A stretch of 64,000 nt of DNA from NCBI GenBank assembly GCA_033558025.1, contig JAUCEF010000007.1:8060001-8124000 (forward strand), read 5' to 3'. Positions 21,348 through 31,754 of this stretch are shown piece after piece; the stretch's first letter is position 1; each line of letters opens with the position of its first letter. This stretch comes from Phytophthora sp. 'mugwort'. Its lineage: Eukaryota > Oomycota > Peronosporomycetes > Peronosporales > Peronosporaceae. The translations under genes were made by a program, and so were the position numbers. Under the pieces are notes generated by a model. That model saw nothing but the letters and a program-made list of their open reading frames with translations, ran no database searches and was not told the DNA's origin.

Positions 21348-22698
21348 AGCTAATCTAGCCGATGAGGCGACCGCAGAAACTCAGCTACGGGGGAGTCAGC
21401 GTGACAAAGCCAAGCCTCGAACTCAACCTCGTTGGACTGTCGAGCGAGGGCCGTGTCGCTCGGAAGAACGAACGGACACTCCTCACAGCTAGCTAGGTGA
21501 GTCCGGGCTGACGGTTTCGCCGCATATGCCGAATACTCCTCTGGAGTCCAGATGCGGTGCGCTAGCAGCTGCTCACGACTTCGCGAGGCCGACGGCTCGT
21601 GTTCACGCCTGCGGTCTTGAGATCGGCGTCGAGAGGTGCTGCGTCCGCGCGCTCGCGCAAGTGTTCACGGTTGTCGCGCTGCAGACGCGCGGGGTCGAGT
21701 CCTTCGTCGACACCTGCGTTAGTGATGATAAGAGGCTTCTCGAGCTGAGGTGCAGGAGAGGCTGGCTCAGCTGTGGCTTCACGGCGGTTAGGCACCAGCT
21801 TGGCCTTTTCGACAGCAGCTTTGCTGCGCTGACTCGCCGTGCTTCCTGGGTGGATGGCACGCTGCTGCTCACTGAGCTGTGGAGAAGATGGCGTCGATTC
21901 GTGCTCGTCCTCCGACAACTCGTAGTCCACCTCGTGGGAGATATCTTCTGGAAGCGGGCTCTCTGGGGCCACCGGCATGTCCCGTATGGGTTCCGTAGGT
22001 ATTTTGCCCTTCGCGTCCACGTCAGCGACGGTCGTCTCTGCGAGAGGCTTGGACGGGGCCACCTCAACAGGCGCATCAACGTAAGGGTCATTGCTCATAC
22101 CCTTCTTCGGGTTCGCGGTTTCCTCCGGTCCGCTGGTCGGCGGGACCGCTTCGGTTGACGGCGTGTTCGGCATGGCCGCCTGGGCAGACGAGGTGCTCGG
22201 TGGGGCCGCTTCGGCTGACGGCGTGACCGACGGGGCCGCTTTGGTGGACGACATGCTCGGCGGAGCCAAGCTCTTCTCGGACGCAGCTGTCTTCGACTTC
22301 ACGGCGGATGTAGCCTTGCTAGGCATGGCCTCGTCAGGAAGGACGAGGTCGGATTGACCACATTGTCATCCTCTTCGCTCGACTCATCGCTCAGCGAACC
22401 CACGGGACCTGGCACGGACACTTTGTGTCGTTTACGACGGCGCGCGGCAGACAAGGCCGCTCTGCGACCTGGGGTCTTTGTCTTCTTCGTCTTCGTCTTC
22501 TGCTTTGCGCTAGCCTGTGGGGTTTTCGCCTTTCCGCTATTTCTTGTTAGCGGAGTCCGCCTTCGTCTGGCTCCTGGTCTTCATTGGGGCCAGCGTCGGA
22601 CGCTGCGGCCTCGGACACGGACACACCGGCGAGTGTTGTAGGTGCGCTTGGAACCGCGGGACTCGGTGGTGTCGTGGTCTTGGTCATGCCCGTTGGAC
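21348..22698 (-). pseudogene. Antisense accessory ORF between pol and 3' LTR
   Basis: It starts at 22698 on the minus strand (MTKTTTPPSPAVPSAPTTLA), shifts frame near 22560 into a Lys/Arg-rich part (KTKTKKTKTPGRR) and an acidic SDESSEEDDN patch. After another shift comes an intact frame from 22326 to 21562, which is Pro/Ser/Thr/Ala-rich with near-repeats (SAEAAPPSTSSAQAAMPNTP). A last shift leads to WTPEEYSAYAAKPSARTHLA, SCEECPFVLPSDTALARQSN and EVEFEAWLCHADSP, ending near 21348. In total about 450 residues, largely disordered with a more ordered C-terminal end carrying a C-E-E-C pair. I recognise no family. Position and orientation suggest an extra ORF of the retrotransposon. Confidence 0.5.
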
Positions 22699-22831
22699 GA
22701 AAGTATCGTCGGCGTCGGGGGGGGGCTGTTGAGAAGTGAGGTCCAACTTCCGGGTGCGGCTCAAAGTACCCGTGATGCGCTGGATTCCCCTCGGACCTTT
22801 CTCCGGTGTTCTCCGTTTGGGTGTGGGAGGG

Positions 22832-23263
22832 TGTAATGGGGGGGGGTTCCTGATGGATGACCAATGACCAATTGGTGTGACCGCACAATGTGGGACCCCA
22901 CACTAGGTACGGATCGTATCTAGGAGAGAGGACTCGCCACTAAGTACGGATCGCACTTAGACGAGAAAACACAGTTAGGTACAAATAATACCTAGGTGAA
23001 AGATACCTTAGGTACAATTCGTGCTTAGAAAGGAGACATGGCTTGAGAACCACCCATTGAGAAACCGGTGACTTAAGGATGCAGTGTTAGGCAGTTTATA
23101 GTAAGTAGAACCATAGAAGCATATTAATATAGACTCAGTAAAAATCTAACCTAGAAGCTCGCAAGGCGTAGGAATCCTGTCCCACGGTCTATTGGAAATC
23201 CAGGCATTCCACGTGCGACAAGAAAACAGAGACGCAGGGCGTCTGTCTCGGTTAGAAGCTACG
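22832..23263 (+). repeat. Gypsy copy 4 3' LTR
   Basis: It begins TGTAATGGGG and ends GGTTAGAAGCTACG, aligned along its length with 15604-16033 with scattered substitutions and small indels. Confidence 0.8.
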
Positions 23264-23284
23264 GTTCCTCAATCGAGGGTGCAT

Positions 23285-23501
23285 GTGACTCCCATCACAA
23301 CAGCTATTAGTTAAAAAATAAATATGCCGTTGGCGTTAGTCATTCCAGTTAGATATTAATGAATACGAGGAACGGAGGTTGTGAGTCGTTGTGACTATGG
23401 GGAAGAAAATCGAGGTCCAGGATAGACTCTACGGATCCGTGAAACAATCGAGGCCAAGGTTGTCCAACTTCCTCGCTCACTAGTGTGAGCCAAAGTAGTC
23501 A
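23285..23501 (+). repeat. Copia copy 1 3' LTR
   Basis: Second copy of the 12303-12516 repeat. It starts TGTGACTCCCATCACAACAG and ends GTAGTCA. The short stretch AATCGAGGGTGCA just before it is purine-rich and could be the remains of the polypurine tract. Confidence 0.65.
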
Positions 23502-25400
23502 CTCGGCTGCCCCCAAGTACCCGGCGGAGCTCCTTCACATCACCGAGCAGTCGCTAACGGAGTCCAGCGTTTGTTCGAATTCCTCACGACATACAGCATG
23601 CTTATCCGGATCGGCACGACCGCCTCCTGCGTTGCTCGACGAACAGGGAGACCACCACTTCCACGTGCAAAGCATCTTAAAGCTATGTCGTCGCCAAGGC
23701 CATAAATAATACCGGGTAAAGCGGCGCGGGTATCCTAACTGGGCAAACGCTTGGGAGTTTGAGGCGCTCCTCCGGCAAAACTACCCAGACGTCGTCGACG
23801 CTTTCGGTCACCAGGAACGGACGCTTTTAGCGGCCTACAACCGCGTTGTCGGCCGTCTCGCGCTTCCAGACAATAGGTCGGGAGCTAACGGACCAGCCGC
23901 TGTGATTAAGCGCTGATCCGGGGCTGCTGCAGTCGCTGAGCGACGTTGATAGAGGATTGTAAGGCTCGCAGGAGCAGACGGGTGGGTTCATGGTCCCGAG
24001 GGCGAAAGTCAATAAGCAAGTGGCGCTTCGCCTTGAGCTTCGCGAAGTCGCAACAAAGCTTTAGCTCCATGCGCACATTGCCTTCCGCGAAGCCAGCTAG
24101 TAACGGAACAATCGAAGGGAATCGCCGGGTCCTTTCCGCCCAAATGGTAAACTAGGCTGCATCCTCTTGGACAGCCTCACCCGGCATCAAGATGATGAGG
24201 TTCGTGCTCCTGGTGGGTACCGAACACTCGTGCATGATTGTTAAGGCGACCGCAATACTCTCGACGAGTAACCATTTAGTCGGTGAGGAGCCTCTCGCGA
24301 AGAGCCACATGCCGCTACGTCAACAGGGAGAGAGGCGTCGGGCCCGACGACCCAAGTGTTCGAGGGCCTCGTGGCAGTTTGCCGAAGGCAAACATCGCGA
24401 GCTTCGAAGCCATTATCTCGACAAGAGCTAACGATCAGCGCACCATAGGACGTTGGGAACGCTGTAGCGCTTATTTTTCAAATAGTCGGATCTGAGCCTT
24501 ATCGAGGTCATTGGTGACCGCACCCTCTTCCAGGACCGACGATCGCACAGCGCAGACAGAGTCGCAAGGGTGCGGGAACGGAATTGGTGAGCGAAGCGTG
24601 CGGGATCGGGTTCTGGAAAGCGCGGAAGCCTCGTGCCGGACTCGTAGTCCTTCTCCATCCCCTCACCGAGGATCGCAGAGAAATGATCTGAAAAGCGAGA
24701 TGGTGTCGCCCAAACGTTCCGTCGCCGCTTGTTGAGTCTGATATTGCGCGGGACCACAGTATCCGGAGTGATACCCCTCGCCAGTGAGTGTGCCGCGCGC
24801 TGAGAGCGAACGACCTGCGGGGCTGTCTGCCGAGTGCCGGGGTCCCTGGTGCTATGCTTGGATGGAGGAGACGCGGAGCCTTGATGCTGTTCCGAGGACT
24901 AAAAGCTTTATGGCTGGAAGCCATGCACGGAGCCACGACGGGCCAGCTCCTCGAACTTCGAACGTTCTTAAGCGAGGTCTTGGGAGTGACCAGGCAACAC
25001 GCACGTTCATCTGAACGACCCCTCAGTTGAGGCAATGACGAGTGAGGACCTCAGTCTGGTAGGAGAGAGTGTAACGGGGTTATTTTCAAGGTTATAGATT
25101 ATGTGGTACACACGCCCCCCACCTTCCCTTATAGCAATATTCGGTACGAGATAATGACAACACATCAGAAGATGGCTTTACAGCCAACAGTTACGCTTTA
25201 AAATAGGTTACACTGCCTTCGCGCGTATAAAGACTACATTCAGTTCGTATTTGAAGAAAAGCGTTCTTTTGCCTTGTTTAAGGTACTTTTGACTCTTGGG
25301 GTCCGTAAGTGCTATATCACGGGTTCGTTTCGGTTTTTGTATAGAGCCTAAGGTTATCCACCTTAGACAAGAGACTCCCTGAGTCTGTGTCTTTCTCTGA
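23502..25400 (+). mobile_element. Gypsy copy 3, right part: chromodomain, antisense ORF remnant and 3' LTR
   Basis: The chromodomain at 23600-23860 reads PPALLDEQGDHHFHVQSILK, RRGYPNWANAWEFEALLRQ and VVDAFGH. It continues the plus-strand integrase that stopped at 12302. An antisense ORF remnant occupies 24100-25035. A candidate 3' LTR starts at about 25069 with TGTAACGGGG, close to the TGTAATGGGG start of copy 4, and runs to about 25400, where TGAGTCTGTGTCTTTCTCTG resembles the U5 of copy 4. Confidence 0.65.
24100..25035 (-). pseudogene. Antisense ORF remnant downstream of Gypsy copy 3 chromodomain
   Basis: Minus-strand blocks: IRLNKRRRNVWATPSRFSDH, FSAILGEGMEKDYESGTRLP, RFPEPDPARFAHQFRSRTLA, RLRSDYLKNKRYSVPNVLW, then after shifts LEHLGRRARRLSPC and WLFARGSSPTKWLLVES. 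They are protein-like over nearly 1 kb but broken. No family is recognised. It lies where copies 1 and 4 also carry an antisense ORF. Confidence 0.42.
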
Positions 25401-25402
25401 CG

Positions 25403-25522
25403 ATGAAGCTATATATAGTTGCAGCCTCGTTGCTGATCTTCTACACGACAGTTGGAGACGTGATCCTCAATGATGGCCTGAACATGTTGTCGGTGTGGCT
25501 GGTGTCAAAGTCTGCAACATGA
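25403..25522 (+). pseudogene. Short ORF with signal-peptide-like N-terminus
   Basis: An ATG at 25403 gives 39 residues starting MKLYIVAASLLIFYTTVGD: a basic residue, a hydrophobic core and a possible cleavage region, as in oomycete secreted proteins. The frame runs into the end of a Mutator-like relic (from about 25467) and stops at 25520-25522. It could be the 5' tip of a secreted protein gene cut by that element, or chance. Confidence 0.25.
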
Positions 25523-26167
25523 ACGTATGTGTTACGTCGTTCCGGACGACAGCGGCCTTGATGTTGGCGTTACAGCCCGTAGATTTTTCGAAAAAAGTCA
25601 TATGTTTCCCTTTCCCACTGCTCTTCCGGTTCCATTCATAAGTGCAGACCAACTTGACCCCTTTGAATGCTTCTGGAATTAGACGATCCGGTGGTTTAGC
25701 TCGCACCTCCTCGGTTGGGACCGCCGCGGCTGTGTTGCGCCTGGTGTTTCAGCCCGTGAGATATTAATAGAGTCGAGCATCTCTCAGTTACGCATCTGCA
25801 CGAACGTGGAGGTGCGCTGGCAAAAAATATGATGCGTGGTGGATTTATACTCTTCGAAATAGGCGCAGAAAACGCCGTAGTGTTCGTGCCACTCCACGTC
25901 AACCTGAGCATAAACCCACGAACTGTAGGACGGTACCTGCCGTTCGGGCTCGCCGTCATTCATGTCTACCACGGAGTCTGTAATTCGTTGCGCCGCAGAT
26001 TGCGCCGCACATGTTATCAAGCGCTTAAATACACGCTTACCAGTCTGCCGGTTCTTCGTGAGCTTGGCTGACAGAGATTTCAAAACGAAAGGCTTACTGC
26101 GCTCGAGGATGGAAAAAGGGGGGGGTCGCATTTCAGAAAATTGACGCGGCAGTTTTTTACGTCGCAA
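25467..26167 (-). pseudogene. Mutator-like (MULE) transposase N-terminal remnant
   Basis: Minus strand: SYSSWVYAQVDVEWHEHYGV, FCAYFEEYKSTTHHIFCQRT and STFVQMRN, then in another frame KGVKLVCTYEWNRKSSGKGK and FFEKSTGCNANIKAAVV. The pattern of WxxFxxYFxEYxxxTHxxFxxRTS followed by VCTxxWxxxSxGKGK...STGCxAxIxA is the zinc-binding N-terminal region of MULE-type transposases common in oomycetes. The DDE core is missing. Confidence 0.6.
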
Positions 26168-26402
26168 ATACGGATTTTGACAGTATCATTTCGTTTAAGT
26201 CGGTTCCTTTTCTGCGACTTCAGAACGTTATTCCTGAGATATTTAATAAATACTTCCTCCATATTTTTTGTCCAGCTCGGATATTCTTGTGATAGTAACA
26301 GTTTTGTTTTTCAATATTCTATTAAGAGGAGCATTAACCCTCGAAGTACATTCACTTGACGTCCATCACAGCTCGCTGGTGTAGATCTTTGTCGCAAGGC
26401 AA

Positions 26403-26553
26403 GAGAGAGATTTCGGGAGCGTTCCCCCACCCTTACCTTTAGAATCAGACCAATAGAGAGATTTCGGGAGCGTCCCCCACCCTTACCTTCAGAATTAGAC
26501 CAATAGAGAGAGAGCGGGAGCATCCCCTCACCCTTACCTTCAGAATGAGACCA
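26403..26553. repeat. Three tandem repeats of about 55 bp
   Basis: Units share TTTCGGGAGCGTCCCCCACC and CTTACCTTCAGAATTAGACC. Copies begin at about 26403, 26455 and 26511; the third is more diverged. All frames across them code for the same short peptide motif by chance. No gene is apparent. Confidence 0.7.
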
Positions 26554-26579
26554 TGCACAAAATCGGGACACGCGTACCA

Positions 26580-27180
26580 TGTAAGCTCGTACTTATTTTA
26601 ACGGGTAGATTAAAAATATTTTACATGTGAGTACGAGATCGCATGCGAACTTAATTATATTAAAGAGGTGAATGTGAGGATAATAATCCCTGGAAATAAT
26701 AAAAATTTACGGATTTTGAACGTCACCATCATCAAAAACAGTGCATTTCGTGCGAACTTACCGAATTGCTGGGGCAAGGTGAGGGTAATTCGCGCTCCGA
26801 AATCTCTCTAATGACTTCGGGTACTTATATTCACGACTGTATCGGGGTTACACGAAGGTAACACGAGTCTAGCCGTGCAACGTGTCATCTTGCAGTAAGT
26901 GGTACTCGGTACCACCTGGATTAACAGGATTTCAGTACGTGGCCACAGGGCCACTCGATATGCATTTGACTAGGTTTAAGTATGGTAGATAGTTAGAGTC
27001 ATATATTTACACCACAGGCGGCTTTGCCGCAGATAAGCAAACAAATGACAGTTCAGTTTTAGCATCAAAGAGAGTATCGTCCTAGGTTTAGGAATACTAA
27101 CTTTTTGAGTCTCTAGTGGTATAACTAGAGGGGTTTAAGCCTCTGCGGAGACCTTAGGGGTTAGGATAACCACAGCTCAG
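26580..27180. other. No feature recognised
   Basis: AT-rich in the first half, mixed in the second. I see no long frame, terminal repeat or RNA motif that I can defend. Confidence 0.4.
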
Positions 27181-28260
27181 ACTCGGGGACTCATACATCT
27201 TCCTCTGACGCACTAGGCTACGCAGCCCCGCTGCAACGACGGAGAGAACTTTGCTAGAGTGTGGAATATTGTACTCATTGACCCCAGCGCATTCCAATGT
27301 GCACAACAGGACTACTTGCAATGACAAGAACACATTCTTCAGTGTCTCGGTGCTGATACTGTTGTAAGCTTGGGTTACAACTTTCGTACGAGGTGATCAA
27401 TACCTCAGCTTCTGCTGTGCGGCTGGAAGGACAGGATGGAATCGAAAAGCGAGATCAAGCGCGTTATAATCTTGCGAGTTTGGAGGCTGATAAAGCAAAC
27501 GAATGTTCCACACCCAGACGTCCCCCGTAGCAACGACATCAGGGTCAACCGGCGAGAGGTGTGACCTCGCGTGTCTTGCTAGATTAGACTCACTTTCCAT
27601 TTTTCCTCCTCAGGTCATAACTGCCTTGATTGCGGGGATGACTTTGTCAATGAAATAGCTTCTGTTGACCGACTTCACATTCTTTGTAACAGTAGTACCT
27701 TGGCACGGTTCACGGTTGAGCGCGCCGCGAATGTATCTTCGGTAAACGGTCGGATGCCAATTTTACCATTGAACTTGGTTTGTATTCATATCTACAAATA
27801 CGGGACAAATCAGCTTCTGATACCATAAAATATAACGTTTGAATGGTTACATTGGCGTTGCCCTCGCGGCTAGAAACATAGTCTTCGGAATAAAGCGTAT
27901 GCTGCGACAATGACGTTGAAGCACTTCCTCCCCTCCGACGGCGTAGTACAAGTGATTATCCACGTCTTCATAGAACCATTATCGTTCACATGTAGGACAG
28001 CGTACATGGACTAAGAAAAACGAATTGGCTGGTCATCAATAAAGGGCAACGCATACTTACACGCTCGGCCTTGTTCTTTGCGGTCAGGGAGGACTTGATT
28101 TTCGACGAGACGCTCTGTACGATGCCGTCGCGAAGAAAGCGCTGTAACACGCTCGTCGAAACGCGGGTTGCCTTTGCAGCTGTCGCAAACGTCCACCGCT
28201 TGAGAATTGGCCCCGCGTTGATCGTGACAGCCAACTCTTCGTAGTCGTAGCCCCGCCGAC
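27180..28260 (-). pseudogene. Tc1/mariner (IS630-like) transposase relic
   Basis: From the N-terminal side on the minus strand: GYDYEELAVTINAGPILKRW, helix-turn-helix-like FATAAKATRVSTSVLQRFLR, then broken catalytic-domain blocks (KVIPAIKAV, HLSPVDPDVVATGDVW). The typical IRLLYQPPNSQDYNALDLAF corresponds to the P-P-N-S-P-D-x-N-x-L-D box that carries the last catalytic acid. The C-terminal helix ETLKNVFLSLQVVLLCTLE and NEYNIPHSSK follow. At least four frameshifts; terminal repeats were not found. Confidence 0.72.
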
Positions 28261-28359
28261 CTGAATCCCCTTAATTCGGCAGATCACATTGGTTCCGACA
28301 ACACCGTCAGCTAACACCAGCTTATAACGATTCCCAAGTACAAGCAACAGTGCGTTCAT

Positions 28360-28780
28360 GACACTTGTCTTTGCGGCCTAGCTCAGCATAGTCTCCGCGT
28401 TGGACTCGATGTATGCTACCGCCGACAGTATGAAGAAGAACGTCATTGATGGTGGAACGGCGGGTTGGATCGTCGAGGTTAGGCAATGGAGTGGTGCGGA
28501 GTTGTTTACTAAGTGAGCGGGTGGCTGCGTTTGGTGCAGTTGGTCGAGGAAGAAATTGATGGCTGGGCCGTTAGTCTTCAGCCAATAGCTCGGCTTCTAC
28601 CGACCTTTCGTAAATAAACACTATTAACGAATAGAAGAGGCGCTTGTCTTTTGTTTTATCCAATCATATTTACGCAATGTGCAATAATCATTTTGGTGTA
28701 GTCGCTTAAAGTCGATTCAAGGCACGCGTTGCTGTCCCCGACTGGGGCCCTTCCTGAAACATGAGACGAGGTTTATATCA
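28360..28780. other. Spacer, no gene recognised
   Basis: Short frames only. It separates the Tc1-like relic from the tail of a minus-strand Gypsy integrase. Confidence 0.4.
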
Positions 28781-28799
28781 CCCGACGCGTAACCGATCC

Positions 28800-29750
28800 A
28801 CCGTGGCCAGGACCGCGAAGGGTCCAATGAAGCGGTTCTTCAGCTTGTTGCTCTCAACGGAACTTACCGTGGCGAGTGGTAAGTTCCTAGTGGCTAGTAG
28901 GACTAATTGACCCACTTTAAGCACGTTTAAGTTCCTCTTCCTGGTTTATCTGAGTACTCCTTTTGTTTATCCTGTGCTGCTGCCATGGCATCACGGACAC
29001 GGCTGATTACATTCAGCCTGGTGTCTATAGAAGACTCCACTTGCTTCCGCAAGGACCCCCCCCCCGTCTCATGTCCGAGACCCGAGAAAGAAGCGCTTTC
29101 CGAGCCTCTCCCCCACTTAGTACTGAAGACGGAGTACTGCCTCGTAGAGTGAGCGGCAGCCGTGGATAGCGTAAGCCCTTCAAATATAACGGGGTATACC
29201 TGGTCGGTGCGTCAGCCACATTGTTGAGTGCAAACTCAACTACTGGCAGGCATTCTTACCAAGTGCGTGGAGACTCTGTACAGACGCCGCGCAGACTGTC
29301 CTCAAGCACTCGGTTGACACGTTCCGTCTGCCCATCCGTTTGAGGATGATCGACGGTGGACATGTGCAGCCTCGTTCCAAGTAGTTGGAACAGCCTTCGC
29401 CAAAACGCAGCGGTAAACCGCGGGTCACGATCTAAGACAATTGTCTCCGGCAGGCCATGATGACAAAAAACGCCATCCAGGAACAACTTTGCAGCCTGTT
29501 CCCGGTCACGGTGTCTTTGACCGGAGCAAGACGCACCATCTTGCTCAGACGGCGCACGAACACCAAGGTGCCGGTGTTGCCGTGGCCGTCGGCTGGAAGT
29601 CCGAAGATGAAGTCCAGACTCATTGAAATCCAGCGGTCCGCTGGAACGGGCAGGCTCTGCAAACGAGACGAGGTGTGCCCGGCGGGTTCACCGTTGGCAT
29701 GTTTCAAGTGTCTTCACGTACCACTAGTACATTTGGGTCCACCGTAAGTA
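28800..29750 (-). pseudogene. Gypsy integrase
   Basis: Core blocks: DFIFGLPADGHGNTGTLVFV, LDRDPRFTAAFWRRLFQLLG, STVDHPQTDGQTERVNRVLE, VEFALNNVADAPTRYTPLYL, and the C-terminal block VGQLVLLATRNLPLATVSSV with NRFIGPFAVLA ending near 28800. The acidic residues of the DDE triad are visible in separate frames. Confidence 0.8.
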
Positions 29751-29857
29751 CTGATGGACCGATTGGAAGGTCTTCTCGCGGCCCAAGTGACCGCTGGACA
29801 GCGCATCGCGCGCCACAAGAAGATGTCAAACTTGAGATCCTCGTTGTTTGGTATCGA

Positions 29858-30523
29858 CTACCCGTGGGGCTCTACTCGATAGTAGAGCAGGCCATCGGCC
29901 CACGCGTATTGATGGAGCCGGACTCTCTGACGTAGCGTGAGCCACTCGGCCTTGACATTCTTGTCAGCGGCCAGGAAACGCACCGGAGGTGCCAGGGCTT
30001 CGTCGCCCCGATACGCCATGCGTATCCGATCGTATAGATCGGTCGCGGCACGGGTGATGTGCGCCAGCTCATAGTCTGGCCTGCGTGACAACGCATCGGC
30101 AAGCACGTTGAGCTTGCCAGGCTTGTACTCGACGCGGTAGTTATATTCCGCGAAGAAGGATAGCCACCTCTCCATCCTTTGGGACAGATGGGGCGAATTT
30201 GTCGCCGTCCGTAAGGATGCGTGATCTGAGTAGATCACAAAGGGCTGTGAGCCCAGCAGGTGCATCCGGAACTTGACAAGGGCGTACTTCTGGCGCGCAG
30301 CCCCTTGTCATGAACGGTGTAGTTCCGTTCAGCAGCCTTGAGCTGCCTGCACTGAAACGAGATCACTCGAACACGTCCTGCAGCATCATGGTGCAGCAAT
30401 GTACATCTGATTGTATAATAGGATGCATCGCAGACGACGCTGGACGGCTTCGTCTCGTCCGGCAGTGCCAGGTCAGGAGCCTTCTGAAGGCTTGCCTTGA
30501 CATAGTCAAAGGTTTCCTGGTGC
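29858..30523 (-). pseudogene. Gypsy RNase H and integrase N-terminus
   Basis: RNase H: VVCDASYYTIRCTLLHHDA, VISFQCRQLKAAERNYTVHD, then from 30265 GSQPFVIYSDHASLRTATNS, AEYNYRVEYKPGKLNVLADA and LSRRPDYELAH. The frame continues into the region before the integrase zinc domain (ADGLLYYRVEPHG). Confidence 0.8.
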
Positions 30524-31754
30524 TCACACCTCCAGTGCCAGTCGGTATCCTTCTTCAGAAGATCCGACAGGGTCTAGCCAGACCCACTTACCCTTCGCTG
30601 TACTTACGGAGGTAGTTGGCCAAGCCCATCCACTTCGGATCCTTCTGGACCATGACGTTGGCCAAGCCGAAAAATACATGGTCTTGACCTTCTTCGGCTG
30701 GAACGCCGACGTTGCTAACGAAGCAACCGAGAACTTGGATCTCTTGCGCCGCGAAGACGCAATCGTCGATGTTGGCATAGAGCTTGTTCGCTCTCATGAC
30801 CTCTAATACTCCACAGAGGTGCTCCAAATGCACCTCCTTAGCCGTCCTGCCTCCATGGGGACGGCTATGGACGAAGTTGTCGTCAAAGAACGACTGTGCG
30901 TACGCACGCAGTGGTCTAAAAAAACTGCGTGACCAGGCGATTGAACGTCGCCGGGGCATTAGACTGGTCTGTGGCATCACCAGCCACTCCCAGAGAATAC
31001 CGCTCGGGGTGCTCACTGTGATGATCGGGATGTCGCTCTCGCGCATCAGGATCTGGTAGTATCCGTCCACCAGATCCAGGGCGCTGCATAACTCGCAGCC
31101 GGCCTTGTTGTTTAGCAACACATCCTTTCGCGGGATGGGTGTCTGGGCCGGTACCGTTGCGCTGTTCAGCTTATTAAAAGGATGAACCAGACGCCACTTC
31201 CCGTTCGGCTTCCGAATGCAGAAGGTTGGCGTCGAGGGCGGGGATTTCGCTTCCCGCACCATGCCTGCCTTGGCCTTTGCGGCGAAGAAGGCATCAATGA
31301 CCTCGCATTGCTCTCCAGCCAGTGGCCATTCTCTGGTGACACAGTACTTTGTGCCCGGCACGAGATCAATCTCGTGCCTGATCCCACGATCCGGTGGGAG
31401 TTGAGACGGTGGATCCTTAGACACCACCTCCTCGAACTCCTTCATTAAAGAATACACTGGATCCTTCGGGTTTTTGAGAATCTCAGAACCCAAGCGCGAG
31501 GCACGCTGGGAGGAGAATACCGCCAGGACACCCTCGTCCATAACAGAGGTGGAATTCAATTCCTCTGTAGTGGACTCTTGCTGCAAGAGTACCACTACCA
31601 CCTCCGCGATGTCCCCAGCCTTCAGGTCGGCCAGGAAATCTATCGGCGTCAACTTTTCAAGGTTCAGGAGATCTGACACCTCGGGCAGCGGCTTAGCTGG
31701 ATGTCGCCTGCCTTGATCCGATGGCTGGTCTCGCCGTCGAGGATGTGATAACAC
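30524..31754 (-). pseudogene. Gypsy reverse transcriptase with FFDD box
   Basis: A 388-residue open frame. PLPEVSDLLNLEKLTPIDFL begins the linker; LVPGTKYCVTREWPLAGEQC leads into RT with FCIRKPNGKWRLVHPFNKLN, CSALDLVDGYYQILMRESD, LWEWLVMPQ, the catalytic QSFFDDNFVHS and HLEHLCGVLEVMRANKLYAN. The usual glycine after MPQ and the adjoining segment are altered (TSLMPRRRS), showing a compensated frameshift, and the thumb is disturbed after 30720. It is the most complete Gypsy RT in the window but probably inactive. Confidence 0.82.

Larger units (their letters stand above)
15604..23263 (+). mobile_element. Chromodomain Gypsy retrotransposon with both LTRs (copy 4), inserted in Copia
   Basis: LTRs at 15604-16033 (430 bp) and 22832-23263 (432 bp), about 82-85% identical by eye. 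Both begin TGTAATGGGG; the left ends GCTACA and the right GCTACG. Inside, in order: TGG-starting primer site, gag, protease, RT (palm deleted), RNase H, integrase, chromodomain and an antisense ORF. The LTR divergence and broken frames make it old. The flanking five bases (GTAGT and GTTCC) do not match. Confidence 0.82.
12303..23501 (+). mobile_element. Ty1/Copia element (copy 1), interrupted by an inner Gypsy
   Basis: A repeat of about 215 bp at 12303-12516 recurs at 23285-23501 in the same orientation with roughly 85% identity by eye. The first copy precedes Copia gag; the second follows the inner Gypsy. I interpret them as the 5' and 3' LTRs of one Copia whose RNase H was cut at 15603 by the Gypsy at 15604-23263. 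Only about 20 bp lie between the inner Gypsy and the right LTR, so the end of RNase H has been lost. No matching target duplication is visible. Confidence 0.7.

Noticed and set aside
21526..22158. Plus-strand ORF of 210 codons opposite the antisense accessory ORF
   Set aside because: It is the complementary reading of a Pro/Ala/Ser-rich frame. The minus-strand frame has better composition and a linked upstream and downstream continuation.
15599..23268. Target-site duplication for the inner Gypsy
   Set aside because: Flanking bases GTAGT and GTTCC do not match. Given the age and the loss of Copia sequence on the right, none is claimed.
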